From Trypanosoma brucei gambiense DAL972 (taxonomy: Eukaryota > Euglenozoa > Kinetoplastea > Trypanosomatida > Trypanosomatidae), in NCBI RefSeq assembly GCF_000210295.1, contig NC_026741.1, positions 1,674,001-1,738,000 of the forward strand: a DNA stretch of 64,000 nt, written 5' to 3'. Position 1 is the first letter of the stretch, and each line of letters begins with the position of its first letter. The position numbers and the translations under genes are program-made. The notes beneath the pieces were generated by a model that ran no database searches, had not been told where the DNA came from, and worked only from the letters and a program-made list of their open reading frames with translations. This document shows, piece by piece, positions 30,822 through 41,444 of this stretch.

Positions 30822-32690
30822 TCAAAGGGACGAGGCCCTCCTGAACAGCTCCGCAGCAGTTTCCGGCTGTTCAGGCTCCTCGAAACTTCCCGTGTCCCTC
30901 ACAATATGTTTCAGCAGGCCGTACGAGTACCAGTGGCAATATGACCACCAGTTAATTAAGTACGGGTCGTAGTAAAATGCAGAACGGGACCGCTCACTAA
31001 GACCCTCGTCAAGTGACATGGTATTCGTCGCGGCAAAAACCCATTCAGTACATGTAAAGGCAACAAACTGCCGGTTAAGGTCCTTTGCACGAAAAAGGGC
31101 TCGCTTCAGTTTCTTCACATTTTCCCGCTTGCTTTTGGACCCGATTGGCTCCGGAAGGTCGGCCAGGAATGCGAGGGCATGTGAAGGAACCTCGCGGCAG
31201 AGAAAAAATTTCATGGCATAGAGAAGACGGGACTCCATAAATTGCACACTGACGGGTCCGAGGGCTTTGGGATGGCGCTTTTTCGCACTCCAGTACTCTA
31301 TCGATGCGTCAGACATCCTACGCCATGTAATATGGTTGTGTGAATGCGAAGTGGATGCCTGGTAAATAAATGGTACGCTAGTTCCATACACATCCGAACC
31401 TGCCATGGCCACGACAGGACCACCGGTGTCACGCTGTTGCTGTTGTTGCTGTCCTTGGTCATTATCATTATTGATGTGGCCACCGCCGTTGTTACTGGCA
31501 TGATTTTGTTGTTGTTGCTGCTGAAAAATGGAAGCCGGATTGCCTTCATAAACTCCTTTAAGGGCACCTTTGCCGGTGCCATTCAACTGTTTCGCTGCTG
31601 TCAAGGGGTTAAGCAGGCCTTGGGCGGTACTTGCAGCAGTGGATCTCTCCCTTGCGTGCTCATCAACATTCACAACTTTGGGTGTGTTGCCCTTGAAGTG
31701 TGTTTTTGCCTGGAAGAGGGCCTTTAAGATGACGTTAACGACAAAATCAACTGGCACAATATCTGCAATGGCCCCCTGGCGGCAAACGAGCTCCCGTACC
31801 AAACCCAACCCACAAGTTAAAATGAGACCACCAGCGGCCGTCAGGGCATCAACCCATCCTGGAAATGGTTCTTTAAGGCTACATCCGACAATGGATGGCC
31901 GCACAATCACCAAAGGACAGTTTCCCTTATTTTCATTCAAAAGCTGCTCTCCTATGAATTTAGTGAAGGTATATGTGTTGGGAAATCCATACTTCTTGAG
32001 CAGATCACGGCCCACGGTGTCTATTTCCTTATCGTTGAGCGCTAAAATGTGTTTGCACATCCCCTGGGGGTCGAACGGAGGCGAGTAGAGACATTCCTCG
32101 ACGGGTCTCCCTTGTACGCTATAATTAACATAACACGTCGAAACATGAACCATCGCCTCAAGATTTTTGCACTCTTTAGCCAAGGTGAGCACACGAAGAG
32201 AGCCCAGCGTATTGGTTTCCACCGCTATATTAAGTCTCTCATCAAAGTTGACGGTTGCCGCCATGTGTACAATAAAATGCGTGTGGTTGATGAGCGTCTG
32301 GCGATCCTTGTCACTGAGACCAATACGATTATCAACAATGTTTCCTTCAATGGCCACTACACGCGAACCCAATGCGTTGAAGGCAGCCTCCCCCATACTT
32401 TTCCGAAGTGGGTCAAAACACGGTGAGCTGAGCACCTCCAACTTTACTCGCTCCTGAGGGTTGAGATATCGCTTCAACCTTCTCGAATTCTTTCCTCGTG
32501 CGAGAACATAAATATAACCAACGTCCGGAAACTCTTTCATGATTTTGTAAATGAGTACTTTCCCCATGAACCCCGTTCCTCCAGTGAGAAAGAAGTTTTT
32601 GCGTGAAAACGCTTCATGGACGTCGAGTGGCATTGTTCCTTTAGCCAAGGTACTTTCCAAAAGCCATGCAATTGCGGCACACGTGTAATT

Positions 32691-32696
<6 letters not shown>
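30822..32696 (-). CDS. Fatty acyl-CoA reductase
   Basis: The 624-residue product matches fatty acyl-CoA reductases, which reduce acyl-CoA to fatty alcohol with NADPH. In trypanosomes the alcohol feeds ether-lipid synthesis. The NAD-binding_4 (extended SDR) domain shows FFLTGGTGFMGKVLIYK (about 35-51), HMAATVNFDE, HVSTCYVNY and the YxxxK catalytic pair Y242/K246 (TYTFTKFIGEQ). The C-terminal sterile/FAR_C domain ends with YDPYLINWWSYCHWYSYG. Between them lies an unusual Gln/Asn-rich insert (about 346-440). The C-terminus SSL is at best a weak PTS1-like signal, so glycosomal import is uncertain. The ATG at 32694-32696 abuts a TA repeat. The second ATG (codon 22, just before PLDVHEAF) may be the true start. 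Confidence 0.88.
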
Positions 32697-32743
<47 letters not shown>

Positions 32744-32744
32744 G
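32694..32744. repeat. Compound (TA)n(TG)n microsatellite at the FAR start codon
   Basis: TA units run directly from the fatty acyl-CoA reductase ATG into a TG run. The first start codon and its immediate upstream region are therefore repeat-derived. Confidence 0.9.
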
Positions 32745-33503
32745 ATAAAAACGATTGAGGGAAAGAGATGAAGGAAATTCGATTATGTTGATAATGATTA
32801 TGATGACAGTAACGAATATAAGAAGAGGTTTGCATCCACCGGAAATGGTAACACAAATATTTGGAACATACCAAAAAAACCACCAAAGGGAAGGAAGCTA
32901 AAATATGTAGGAAGACAAGAAACAAACAAAAAAAAATCGAATAAATAAAAACAAAAAATCAAAGAATATAAACAGAAGTCGCCCACATTCACAATTTCTT
33001 ATCCGTTCCCTTTTTCTCTTTTTTTGTTGTTTATTTTATTAATCTTTATCCTTTCCTTGTTTCATTCGCCTCCTTGCGCGATTTCTTTTCCTTTTTCTGT
33101 ATTTTTTCAATAATACTTGGAACCACAATAAAAAAGCCCAGAAAAAAAAAATAAAAAAGAAGGGCACACATGTTTAAGTTTTCACAGATGAATAAAACAA
33201 ATCGATAAAATATATTTAAATGAAAATAAGAAACAAAAGAGAGATGTATAAATAAAAATAGAGAAGGAAAAATGGAGAGTAAGTAAATTGGTACGTAAAT
33301 AAATAAATAAATATATATATATATATAAAGGATGAGATGTCAATAAATAGAAGTGGATGGACGAATGAATGAACGTATGGTAAAACTAAAACAAATAAAT
33401 CAAAGTAACAAACTCTATACGAAGGTGTGCCCGCCTAACATTAAAAAAAAAGTAAAAAGCAAAAATATAGAAAGTGAAACGACAAATAAAATTAATTAAA
33501 AAG

Positions 33504-33697
33504 NNNNNNNNNNNNNNNNNNNNNNNNNNNNNNNNNNNNNNNNNNNNNNNNNNNNNNNNNNNNNNNNNNNNNNNNNNNNNNNNNNNNNNNNNNNNNNNNN
33601 NNNNNNNNNNNNNNNNNNNNNNNNNNNNNNNNNNNNNNNNNNNNNNNNNNNNNNNNNNNNNNNNNNNNNNNNNNNNNNNNNNNNNNNNNNNNNNNNN
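33504..33697. other. Assembly gap (194 N)
   Basis: A run of 194 N in AT-rich spacer sequence. The size is not a round number, so it may be an estimated gap. Confidence 0.95.
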
Positions 33698-34347
33698 TGA
33701 ATAAGCCCATAAAAAAAGAATTTTTTTTTCACCTCTTAAACGGCTATATAACCGAACAATCAATCAACCAATTACTATATATAATAATAATAATGAAGGA
33801 ATAAATAATGTATATTACATTTTAACACGGGGGTTTGTGAGTTTTACTACCCGCTAAATGCACATGAATTTGGGATGTTGGTTGTTTATTTTTTGATTTT
33901 TTTTTGTCTTCTGTTTTTTTTTGTTGTTTTATTTTAAACTTGTCGACGGCACACAGTAGAGAAGTGAAATAAAATGGAATAAGCAAAAGGAAATAAAGGA
34001 ATAAAATAAAAAACGAATGAAATAAATGAAGAAATAAAATGACTGAATAAAGACAATTTTTTTTTTTTTTTAAAGGGAATGGGGGAAAAAAAAAAAAAAA
34101 ACTGTGCCCATGCGAGGTACATATTTCCCCTCCTTTTATTTGTATCTTTTGCGTACCTCTCTACTTTAAATCATCATAATCGTAATCATCACACTCATAA
34201 TAATTATTATTACTATTACCATTATTTTGTGCGGCATGGAAAAAAAAAAAACGTTTCTTCCCATTTCCATAACCTCAAAGTAGAAAACTTCACCATCTTA
34301 AGTTCTCATTTCTTTCTTTCTTTTTTCTTTCTCTTTCTCTTTAATTC

Positions 34348-34401
34348 ATGCATTTACATTTTCATATGTAAATGTAAATGTAAATGTAAATGTAAATGCA
34401 T
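34348..34401. repeat. (TGTAAA)5 hexamer array inside a 12-bp inverted repeat
   Basis: Five perfect TGTAAA units lie at 34367-34396. The left flank ATGCATTTACAT (34348-34359) is the exact reverse complement of ATGTAAATGCAT at 34390-34401, so DNA or RNA could form a 12-bp stem with the repeats in the loop. Confidence 0.85.
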
Positions 34402-36526
34402 ACCTTTACTCGCTCCTCCATTCATTCATACAAGTAAATAAGCTCTCACATGAAAAAGGAAAAAAAATGATAAATAAATAAATAAGTAGACAAATAAATT
34501 AAAAAAAGGAAGAGGAATAAGAGGGGGGGAGAACAAAAAAAAAAAAGAAGGGAACCGGAGTGATTACTATGCTTCATATCTCTTACAAAAAGGAAAAAAA
34601 AAGATGTCATCATCGCCATCATATTAATGTTTCATTGTAAGTTTGTCAGACATGCGCATTCATCCAGTCGCTCATTTATTTATTTATTTATGTTCATGTC
34701 GTTTTCTTCTTATTTCTATTTACATTAAATTTGTACATTTTAATATGTTGGCATTATGCACACGTCAAGTCATGAGTGGAAAGAGCAACAAACATTTGAA
34801 GTCATTCCTCTAACTTCTTTTTTTTTCCTCCCCTCTTTCTTTTCTTTTTTCTTTTTTTTTTCTTTTAGCTTTAATTTCATCTAAATTATTTTCACATGCT
34901 TCTTAGCGATTTCACATCTGTTTTCACCTTGTTCTTTTTTTTCTTTTTTTTAAAAAAATAAAATAAAATAATTGGTTGAAAAACGGAATATGGCCCAATT
35001 AATTGAGTTTTAACTGAGAAAGGAAATTGTGTCGGCGCAAACTAAAGCCAAACAAATTAATTAAAAGGAAAAGAAAAGAAACCAAATAAACACGATCGCT
35101 CATCCAATAGTAATAATAATAATAAGTGAGAAAAATAAGCGCGAGAGTCACACAAACAAACAAACAATCACATGCTGCCCAATCACAAAATTTACACCTT
35201 TTTTTTACTTTTCTTTTCTTTTCGTTCACTTTTAATTTTTATATTTCATTCCATCATTTGTTCTTTTTTTTTTTCTTCTTTCCGTTTTATTTTCATTACT
35301 TTTTTGTGTTGCCTCGGCAGTCAATGGCAAATATTTTTCTGTTAATGATTTTTTTTTTTACTTGTAAGTATGGGAGTATCTTCATTCATATACTTATTCT
35401 TCTCATATATATATATATATATATATATTAAATATTATCATCTCTCATATGCACTCACAAGATAAAAAATAATAAATAAATAATACAAAACAAAACATTT
35501 TTCTACTTTTCGTTTCCCCCCCCCTTCCTCTTTTCCTGTTGCCATCTTTTTATTGACACAAAAAAACAAAAACAAAAGGGGAAAGGGGAAAGGAGAAAGG
35601 AGAAAGGGGGAGAAGGAAAAAAAAAAAAAGGAAAAGAAAGAGAAAAAAAAAGGCGCCAGTAACGAAATGGTGCGGAAGAAAGGAAAGAAAACTAAAAAGA
35701 GAAAGGGGAAATACAAAGGAAAAGGAAAAGGAAAAGGAAAGGAAAAGGATTTTTATTTTCTAAAATAATGATAATAATAATAATAATGGTGGAGGAAAGC
35801 GCTGCATTGCAAATAAATGAAAGGAATCGTAAAGAAAAATAAATGGGACAAAAGGCAAAAAACAATATATATATATATATATAGCAAAGAAATATTCATG
35901 AATATACATATAATATAAATACAACAAAATATTCGTCCCGAATGGCCCAGCCGTATTAAATAAAGTCGTTGTCATCATCATTGCTATTATTATCGTGATT
36001 ACCGTGCATTATTCGTCAATATTTACTTTTCATTTCTCTTTATTGTTATATTTAATGCTGGAAGATTTTATTTTATTTTATTCCTTTTTAATTTTCACAC
36101 ACGGCACATCCCACTCCCGTGTTTATTTATTTTGTCAATCGCATATTCCCCTCCCCTCCAGTAATACGCGTAAATGTTACGTTAATTATTTGGTGTAATG
36201 CCATGGAGGATGGGGGAAAGGAGAAAAAAGAAGTGAAACCAAATAACAAAACAAAACAAAAACAAAACAAAAACACAGAGATAAGAAGAAGAGGAGCAAA
36301 TATGTAAAACAAAGGAGAGGGAAAGAAGTGATTTTTAAACTAAAAGAAATAAAAGAAATAGATAAAGAAGGAGAACAGTGCTGCATTACACTGTTTTGGG
36401 GAAGAAAAAGTTTTAAGGAGAGCTTCATGCAGACACACATGAAACACAAACAAAATAAAAAGGCAAAAAGAAAAAAAAAAGACAAATGTTTGAGTCGAAT
36501 AAAATAAACAAAAAAAATCAAAAATG

Positions 36527-36577
36527 GTGATGATGATGATGATGATGATAGTAGTAGTAGTAATAATAATAATAATG
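36527..36577. repeat. Compound triplet repeat TGA/TAG/TAA
   Basis: Consecutive runs of TGA, TAG and TAA units that slide into each other. On the plus strand it is a run of stop-like triplets in one frame. Confidence 0.85.
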
Positions 36578-37192
36578 ACAATAAAAAAAAAGGGGGATGA
36601 AGGGAATGTAATGTAATGTAACGTTGTCAGTCCAGTTGCAAAAAAAAAAATAATAAACACGGATGGCTCATGACTGGAAGAAAGAGTAGGAAAAGTGTAA
36701 AGTCAAATACAAACACAAACACAAATAAATACAAAATAAGCGAGAAAGGGAGGGAGGGAAAGCATTTTACTTCTCGATAGAATAAACGTAACAAAGTTTA
36801 AAAGTAAAAGTCAAAAAAAAAAAAGCAAACCAAAGCAGCAACAAAAAAGGATGGAGGTGCTAACAGGAAAAAAAAAGAAATATACCAATAATAATGATAA
36901 TAATCATAATCATAGTAATACCGGTGAATCCCACACCTCCTCAAAAGCATACAAACACAAAATTTCCACATCATTCCTCGAATTCCTCCTTTTTTTTTTT
37001 TTTACCGCCACGGCGTGCGGTTTCAGTTGTCCGTCATTCGTACAAATTAAAGGTTAAAGCGAAAAAAAAAACAAAAAAGGCATAACTGAATGAGCGGATG
37101 TGAGATGGCTGCAATATAGAAAGCGGGAGGATGAGGAAGAGGGATACAACATACAAAAACAAACAAATAAATAAACAAAGGCAAAGGCAAAG

Positions 37193-37197
<5 letters not shown>

Positions 37198-37233
<36 letters not shown>
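37198..37233. repeat. (TA)n microsatellite
   Basis: About 18 TA units, the longest TA tract in the window. Confidence 0.95.
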
Positions 37234-37237
<4 letters not shown>

Positions 37238-37971
37238 GTTTATTTATTTATCAGCGTGGATGTATGGGAACTGATAGTGTGGAGAGAGAAATGTAAATAA
37301 TAATAATAATAATAACGAATGGAGTGAATGTTTTTTCCCCTGTTTGAATACGCGGCGAGAGAGAAAAGGGAGGGGAAAGCACGGGAGCACTGCAGGAATA
37401 TATTGTAGAAATATTATAAGCATTCACATTTACATATTTTAAATGCATTCGTGTGCGCTCGCTCCCTTATTCCCTCACACATTTTCTCTGTTTTGCGATA
37501 GTATACGACGTATATGAAAGACTAACTAGCCGAACTCCTCTCTCTTTTCCTCCCGGTAAATGATGCTTTTCCCTTCCTTTTTTTTTCTCTTCTGCTGTTG
37601 TTGCTGTTTTCGTCTTCAGGTCATCTTTCCTTTGATAAACTGCTTCATCAGATAGGTAAATGTACCATCATGCGTTTTTTTTTGAATTTTCGAACGCACC
37701 CGTAAGACTTTTCTCTCTTCAATATACATGCACAGATGCATATTCGAATGCGTACATAAACCTATAAATATATAAATATATAAATATATATATATATATA
37801 TATTACCATGTTTTCCCTGCGTGATAGCAACAACAACAGCTACCATAACTATAACAATAATAACAATAATATTATTATCGTTGCTACTGCCCCCTTCCTT
37901 GTCTTTTTCCTTACCCACTGCTAACTCATCTCAGTGCCACAACTTACTTCTTTTGCTTGTTTCGTCAATTC

Positions 37972-39972
37972 TCAACCTACACGCATGGTGGGAGTCGGTG
38001 TTACGTGTTGTAACCGCTCTGCAGTGATGGGCATTTGCATCGGAACTTGAGCACCCGGCATATAATACATGACGGTGGATTGCGGTTGGGGGGTTGGTGG
38101 GCACATCACCGCCGGCTGAAGTTGCCGGTTGGGACCCAAAATAACAACTTGCCCTCCAGCGGTTGCTCCAGCGGGAAGCGGAAAAAGCGGTGTTGCGTAA
38201 AGTCCCTGTTGAACTCCAAAGCTGGGGGTTGGTGCGGTGTACGGTTCTGAGCTGTAGAGGCCGGGCGGTGACATAACAAGTGAAGGAGCCCCGGCGCATG
38301 TACCAAAGGCCTGAGGGAGTTTGGAGGAGATGAGACCGCTTGTATATGCCTGCTGCTGCTGTTGTTGTTGTTGCATAAACAGCTGCTGCTGAAGCGCTTG
38401 CTGCTGTTGCTGTTGTTGTAGGAATAGTTGTTGCTGAAGGTCATGTTGTTGCTGTTGTTGCTGAAATTGTAGTAGTGACTGCTGGTGAGGGTGTTGCTGG
38501 CTGACTGCTAAAGGAGGGGTTGGTGGTAGATGTGCGGTTTGGGGACTTGCATCGCCACTTACCGCTTTACTGCTGTTACTCGCCTGCTTACCAGAAGAAC
38601 CACGACGAGCTAAACGCTCAATGCGGTGGGCGGAATCTTCCGCTACTTTAGCGAGCAGCGGGATACCCTCACAATCAGGAAATGGCATCGTCGTATGAGT
38701 TTGCTGTGCCGCCCAAGCCGCAGCCTCTTTGGTGGTGTACGTAATGAATACGACGTTTCGCTTCTTGTTTGTTGAGCATTGGGCCGTATCGCCATGAATG
38801 GACACTTCCACTACCTGCCCGTACTTGCTGAAGTGGGACACGAGGTCCTCTTTTTTGGCGCTGAGTGGAACGTTCCGTACGAATGTTTTGTTCGTTGGAG
38901 CCCCTGGTCGGTAAGCGGCGTTGGGTTTAGCAACTCTCACGGTGATGGTCTCACCACAGAAGATTGAACCGTTGAGCGCCTCAACCGCGCGCTGAGCGTC
39001 GCAGAGTCGAACAAACTTCACAAATGCGATCCCACGACTTCTCCCGGTGTGAATGTCCAGCATCACCTTGGCGGACTCGATGCTTCCAAATGGAGAGAAG
39101 AGTTCGTGTAGGCCGCTGTCCGTCACACTGTGCCGCAATCCCGATATGAAGAGGTTGCTGCGAATTGCATCTTCCGAGCAATCGGGGACTCGTTGATGGT
39201 TGTTATCTTTGGTCCCCTGAACATCCTGATGTTGAGGTTGCCCCCCGTGGTGCTGCTTCTTGGGAGGACATGTTAGAGACTCGTCGACGCTACTGCTCAT
39301 CAACTCGCCGTTCCCAAAGGTGGGATACGTCACACATCCAGACGACCACAGATAGTGACTCGACTGATCATCGTCTGCGCCTTCACTCTCGGCAGCGTCG
39401 TTGATATCCAGCGGTCCATCTTTCCATCGGAGGCATGCGAACACGTTTTGAGAGTCTGGGCCACTAAGCAGCTCCGATACCTGGCACTGATGCGCAAAGG
39501 GAGATGGAGGGTTCACCGATGGCACGCCTCCTATAGGCACCGCGAACTCCATTCGATGTCCCAAGCTTACATCGCTGCCGCATGGAGATAGGGTTGCCGT
39601 ACCAGCTAGAGGAACGCAGCCTGCGGCAATGGCATGATTTGAGACTGTAGTGGCAGGTTTAGGAACACCGACCGCGGTGGGAATTGGGGTTTCCGGCGTG
39701 GTAAAGGGTGGTTTGGTGGCGGCGTGGCTTCGAGTGCATTGGGTCGACGGGCTGTCCGTCTGGTTGGGAGCGTCCCAGCTGTCATGCATCATTAACAAAT
39801 CGCTGGGGGTTAATATCGGTAGAGAGGGACTCCCACCAGCAGTGGAGGGACTCATGTAACGCTCACCAGATCGTGACGGATTCATAGAGGGGTACCAGCA
39901 GAAGTCTTCGATCCCTACCGCGTTGCTTTCCAGCGAGGGTAGATCTTTGCAGATGACTTGGTGGTCTGTCAT
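37972..39972 (-). CDS. DRBD11: Two-RRM RNA-binding protein, DRBD11-like
   Basis: The 666-residue product has two RNA recognition motifs. RRM1 spans about 272-349 with RNP2 LFISGL and RNP1 RGIAFVKF. RRM2 spans about 361-445 with RNP2 TFVRNV and a degenerate RNP1 (RNVVFITY). The N-terminal 270 residues are Ser/Pro/Thr-rich. A poly-Gln region (about 492-541) and a Pro/Gly/Gln-rich tail follow, a make-up common in mRNA-binding regulators that enter granules. The symbol rests on remembered chromosomal neighbours plus the double-RRM layout, so it is less certain than the family. The start is the ATG at 39970-39972, as the longer frame begins with GTG. The best acceptor tract is the T-rich minus-strand run near 40290-40325, giving a 5' UTR of roughly 270 bases. 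A gene-free 5.3 kb follows its stop. Confidence 0.85.
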   Translation of the reverse strand: MTDHQVICKDLPSLESNAVGIEDFCWYPSMNPSRSGERYMSPSTAGGSPSLPILTPSDLLMMHDSWDAPNQTDSPSTQCTRSHAATKPPFTTPETPIPTAVGVPKPATTVSNHAIAAGCVPLAGTATLSPCGSDVSLGHRMEFAVPIGGVPSVNPPSPFAHQCQVSELLSGPDSQNVFACLRWKDGPLDINDAAESEGADDDQSSHYLWSSGCVTYPTFGNGELMSSSVDESLTCPPKKQHHGGQPQHQDVQGTKDNNHQRVPDCSEDAIRSNLFISGLRHSVTDSGLHELFSPFGSIESAKVMLDIHTGRSRGIAFVKFVRLCDAQRAVEALNGSIFCGETITVRVAKPNAAYRPGAPTNKTFVRNVPLSAKKEDLVSHFSKYGQVVEVSIHGDTAQCSTNKKRNVVFITYTTKEAAAWAAQQTHTTMPFPDCEGIPLLAKVAEDSAHRIERLARRGSSGKQASNSSKAVSGDASPQTAHLPPTPPLAVSQQHPHQQSLLQFQQQQQQHDLQQQLFLQQQQQQQALQQQLFMQQQQQQQQAYTSGLISSKLPQAFGTCAGAPSLVMSPPGLYSSEPYTAPTPSFGVQQGLYATPLFPLPAGATAGGQVVILGPNRQLQPAVMCPPTPQPQSTVMYYMPGAQVPMQMPITAERLQHVTPTPTMRVG
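38350..38499 (-). repeat. CAG/CAA repeat coding for the poly-Gln region
   Basis: CTG/TTG triplets on the plus strand encode three glutamine runs of six to eight residues separated by short Leu/Phe/Ala linkers within DRBD11. Mixed CAG and CAA codons should limit slippage. Confidence 0.9.
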
Positions 39973-40344
39973 TTCCCTTCTCTTTTCTTTACACACCCTT
40001 GTTTTCTAGGTGCAACCAAACAGCCAACGGGTCGTCAGGGTGGCAGTCGTGCCTCCGTTTGTAATATTTCGCTGAAGTCCTCTCTTCCTTCCTGCTACTT
40101 CGGGATGCGCGTGTAGTGGTGAAGATCGACACGTCAACTTCTTTTGGAACGAGCTCACCTCCTTTTCTTTATTCTTTCTTGTAACTTTCTTTACTTGTTT
40201 GCTCGCTGAAAGTGTTTTTTCACCTGAACTTTTAATTACCTACGTATTGGGTTGCAGGTTTTGGTTGTGTAAAGGGGAATCAGTCGAAAATACAAAAAGA
40301 ATGAAAAAAGAAAAAAAATTGAAATGTACTAGCTGCTAGCCGCA
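39973..40344 (-). other. 5' flank of DRBD11
   Basis: 370 bases with a T-rich minus-strand tract at about 40290-40325 and several AGs downstream, the likely acceptor region for DRBD11. No gene is seen. Confidence 0.45.
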
Positions 40345-40572
40345 TTAACCGATGACGGGGACAAGCGGAAGATGGTTAACACCTCCAGCTTGCAATAGGT
40401 TACGGAAACCCACAAGCACATCTAAACAGACTGTGTGTGCACACAAAGTATAAAAACAATTATGCGGCATGTGTACAACTAATACATGAAAGTTTTCTGG
40501 CAACGAAAGCGCCATCCGCAGAGGCACTGATACACTATTGACCATGGGCTCACTACACCCCGGCCACGGCAT
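40345..40572 (-). CDS. Possible small gene, 75 codons
   Basis: An ATG-initiated 75-residue frame lies in the 1.47 kb between DRBD11 and the LRR gene. Just before it on the minus strand is a strong pyrimidine tract (about 40611-40650, ending TTCTTTTTCAG) with AG at 40610-40611. A trans-spliced mRNA would carry a 37-base leader, although a short ATG-TAT-TAA uORF precedes the ATG. The stop is followed by another T-rich tract that could serve DRBD11, leaving room for a separate mRNA. The peptide has a hydrophobic middle (FHVLVVHMPHNCFYTLC) and no recognised domain. The alternative is that it is an upstream ORF or part of the DRBD11 leader. Confidence 0.35.
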   Translation of the reverse strand: MPWPGCSEPMVNSVSVPLRMALSLPENFHVLVVHMPHNCFYTLCAHTVCLDVLVGFRNLLQAGGVNHLPLVPVIG

Positions 40573-41444
40573 ACATTAATACATACAAAGTGTGACGCAG
40601 TGGTAGGGACTGAAAAAGAAAACATATGAAAAAAAGAAAACAATAGCAGTGACAGTGACAGTACAGGCGGGTAAAAGCTGTATGAATAGGTAAAAAGGAG
40701 GAACCGAATGAATGAAAGAGAAGTGTGTGGTTGGCGTGATTGAACCGCTGTTGGGCGCCCCTTCGGTCCATTAGCCCCATCACCTCTACTTACACTCTGT
40801 TCACCACCACAATACATAATATCATTCGTGTTGGGCATAAATATGCGCGATGTGTGTAAAGAATCGCGAAAATGTACCACACTGTTTACATCAAAATTAC
40901 ACTCATTCCTTCCTAAGGCACAAACCAAGCACCACTACTCCCCTCTCCCCTCTCCCTTTTCCGTCTTTCTCTGTCATGAATTTGTCTCCTCCTTGTTTCT
41001 TTTCTTTGTTGATTATGCTTCTTTCACATTCTTTTATTCTCTCTTCTCCCTGACCTGGCATTCACGTTTGGCTTGGCTCATGAAGACTATACATTGAGAT
41101 GTGAATGAACGGTACACATACACGCATCCGTTGTCCTCCTTCCTCCTTTCACTCCGATATCGCAGTCGGTTGCCCTGTTCTGCCATGGATCAATTACCCT
41201 TCCTTCTTGTCGCCCAAACCCTCACACTTCCCCCCAACACACACACACACACACACACCTGTCCACGTATTCATTCTTAACCCATTCTGCTAGCCGCAGC
41301 CCGCATACTGGTAGGCTTTACTTATTTAATTTGTTCCCTATACACACCAATACCACTTCATTACGCGCGGTGACAGCTGAAAGGGAAGAAGCGGGGGACA
41401 GCGCGCTGGCAGGAGGAGGGACTTTTGTACAGACCAAGATCTTC
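40573..41444 (-). other. Spacer downstream of the LRR gene
   Basis: 870 bases that should hold the LRR gene's 3' UTR. A short (CA)n lies near 41238-41260. Apart from the acceptor-like tract at 40610-40650, nothing further is recognised. Confidence 0.4.

Larger units (their letters stand above)
32697..37971 (-). other. 5.3 kb gene-free region downstream of DRBD11
   Basis: No supported gene on either strand. It lies 3' of the RNA-binding protein gene and 5' of the fatty acyl-CoA reductase gene, so it likely includes a very long DRBD11 3' UTR. It holds an assembly gap (33504-33697), several TA tracts, a hexamer repeat with a potential hairpin (34348-34401), a purine tract (about 35565-35752) and compound triplet repeats (36527-36577). 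Confidence 0.6.

Noticed and set aside
37198..37233. Regularly spaced TA tracts as a possible CRISPR-like array
   Set aside because: The units are simple dinucleotides at irregular distances with no conserved repeat-spacer pattern, and the genome is eukaryotic.
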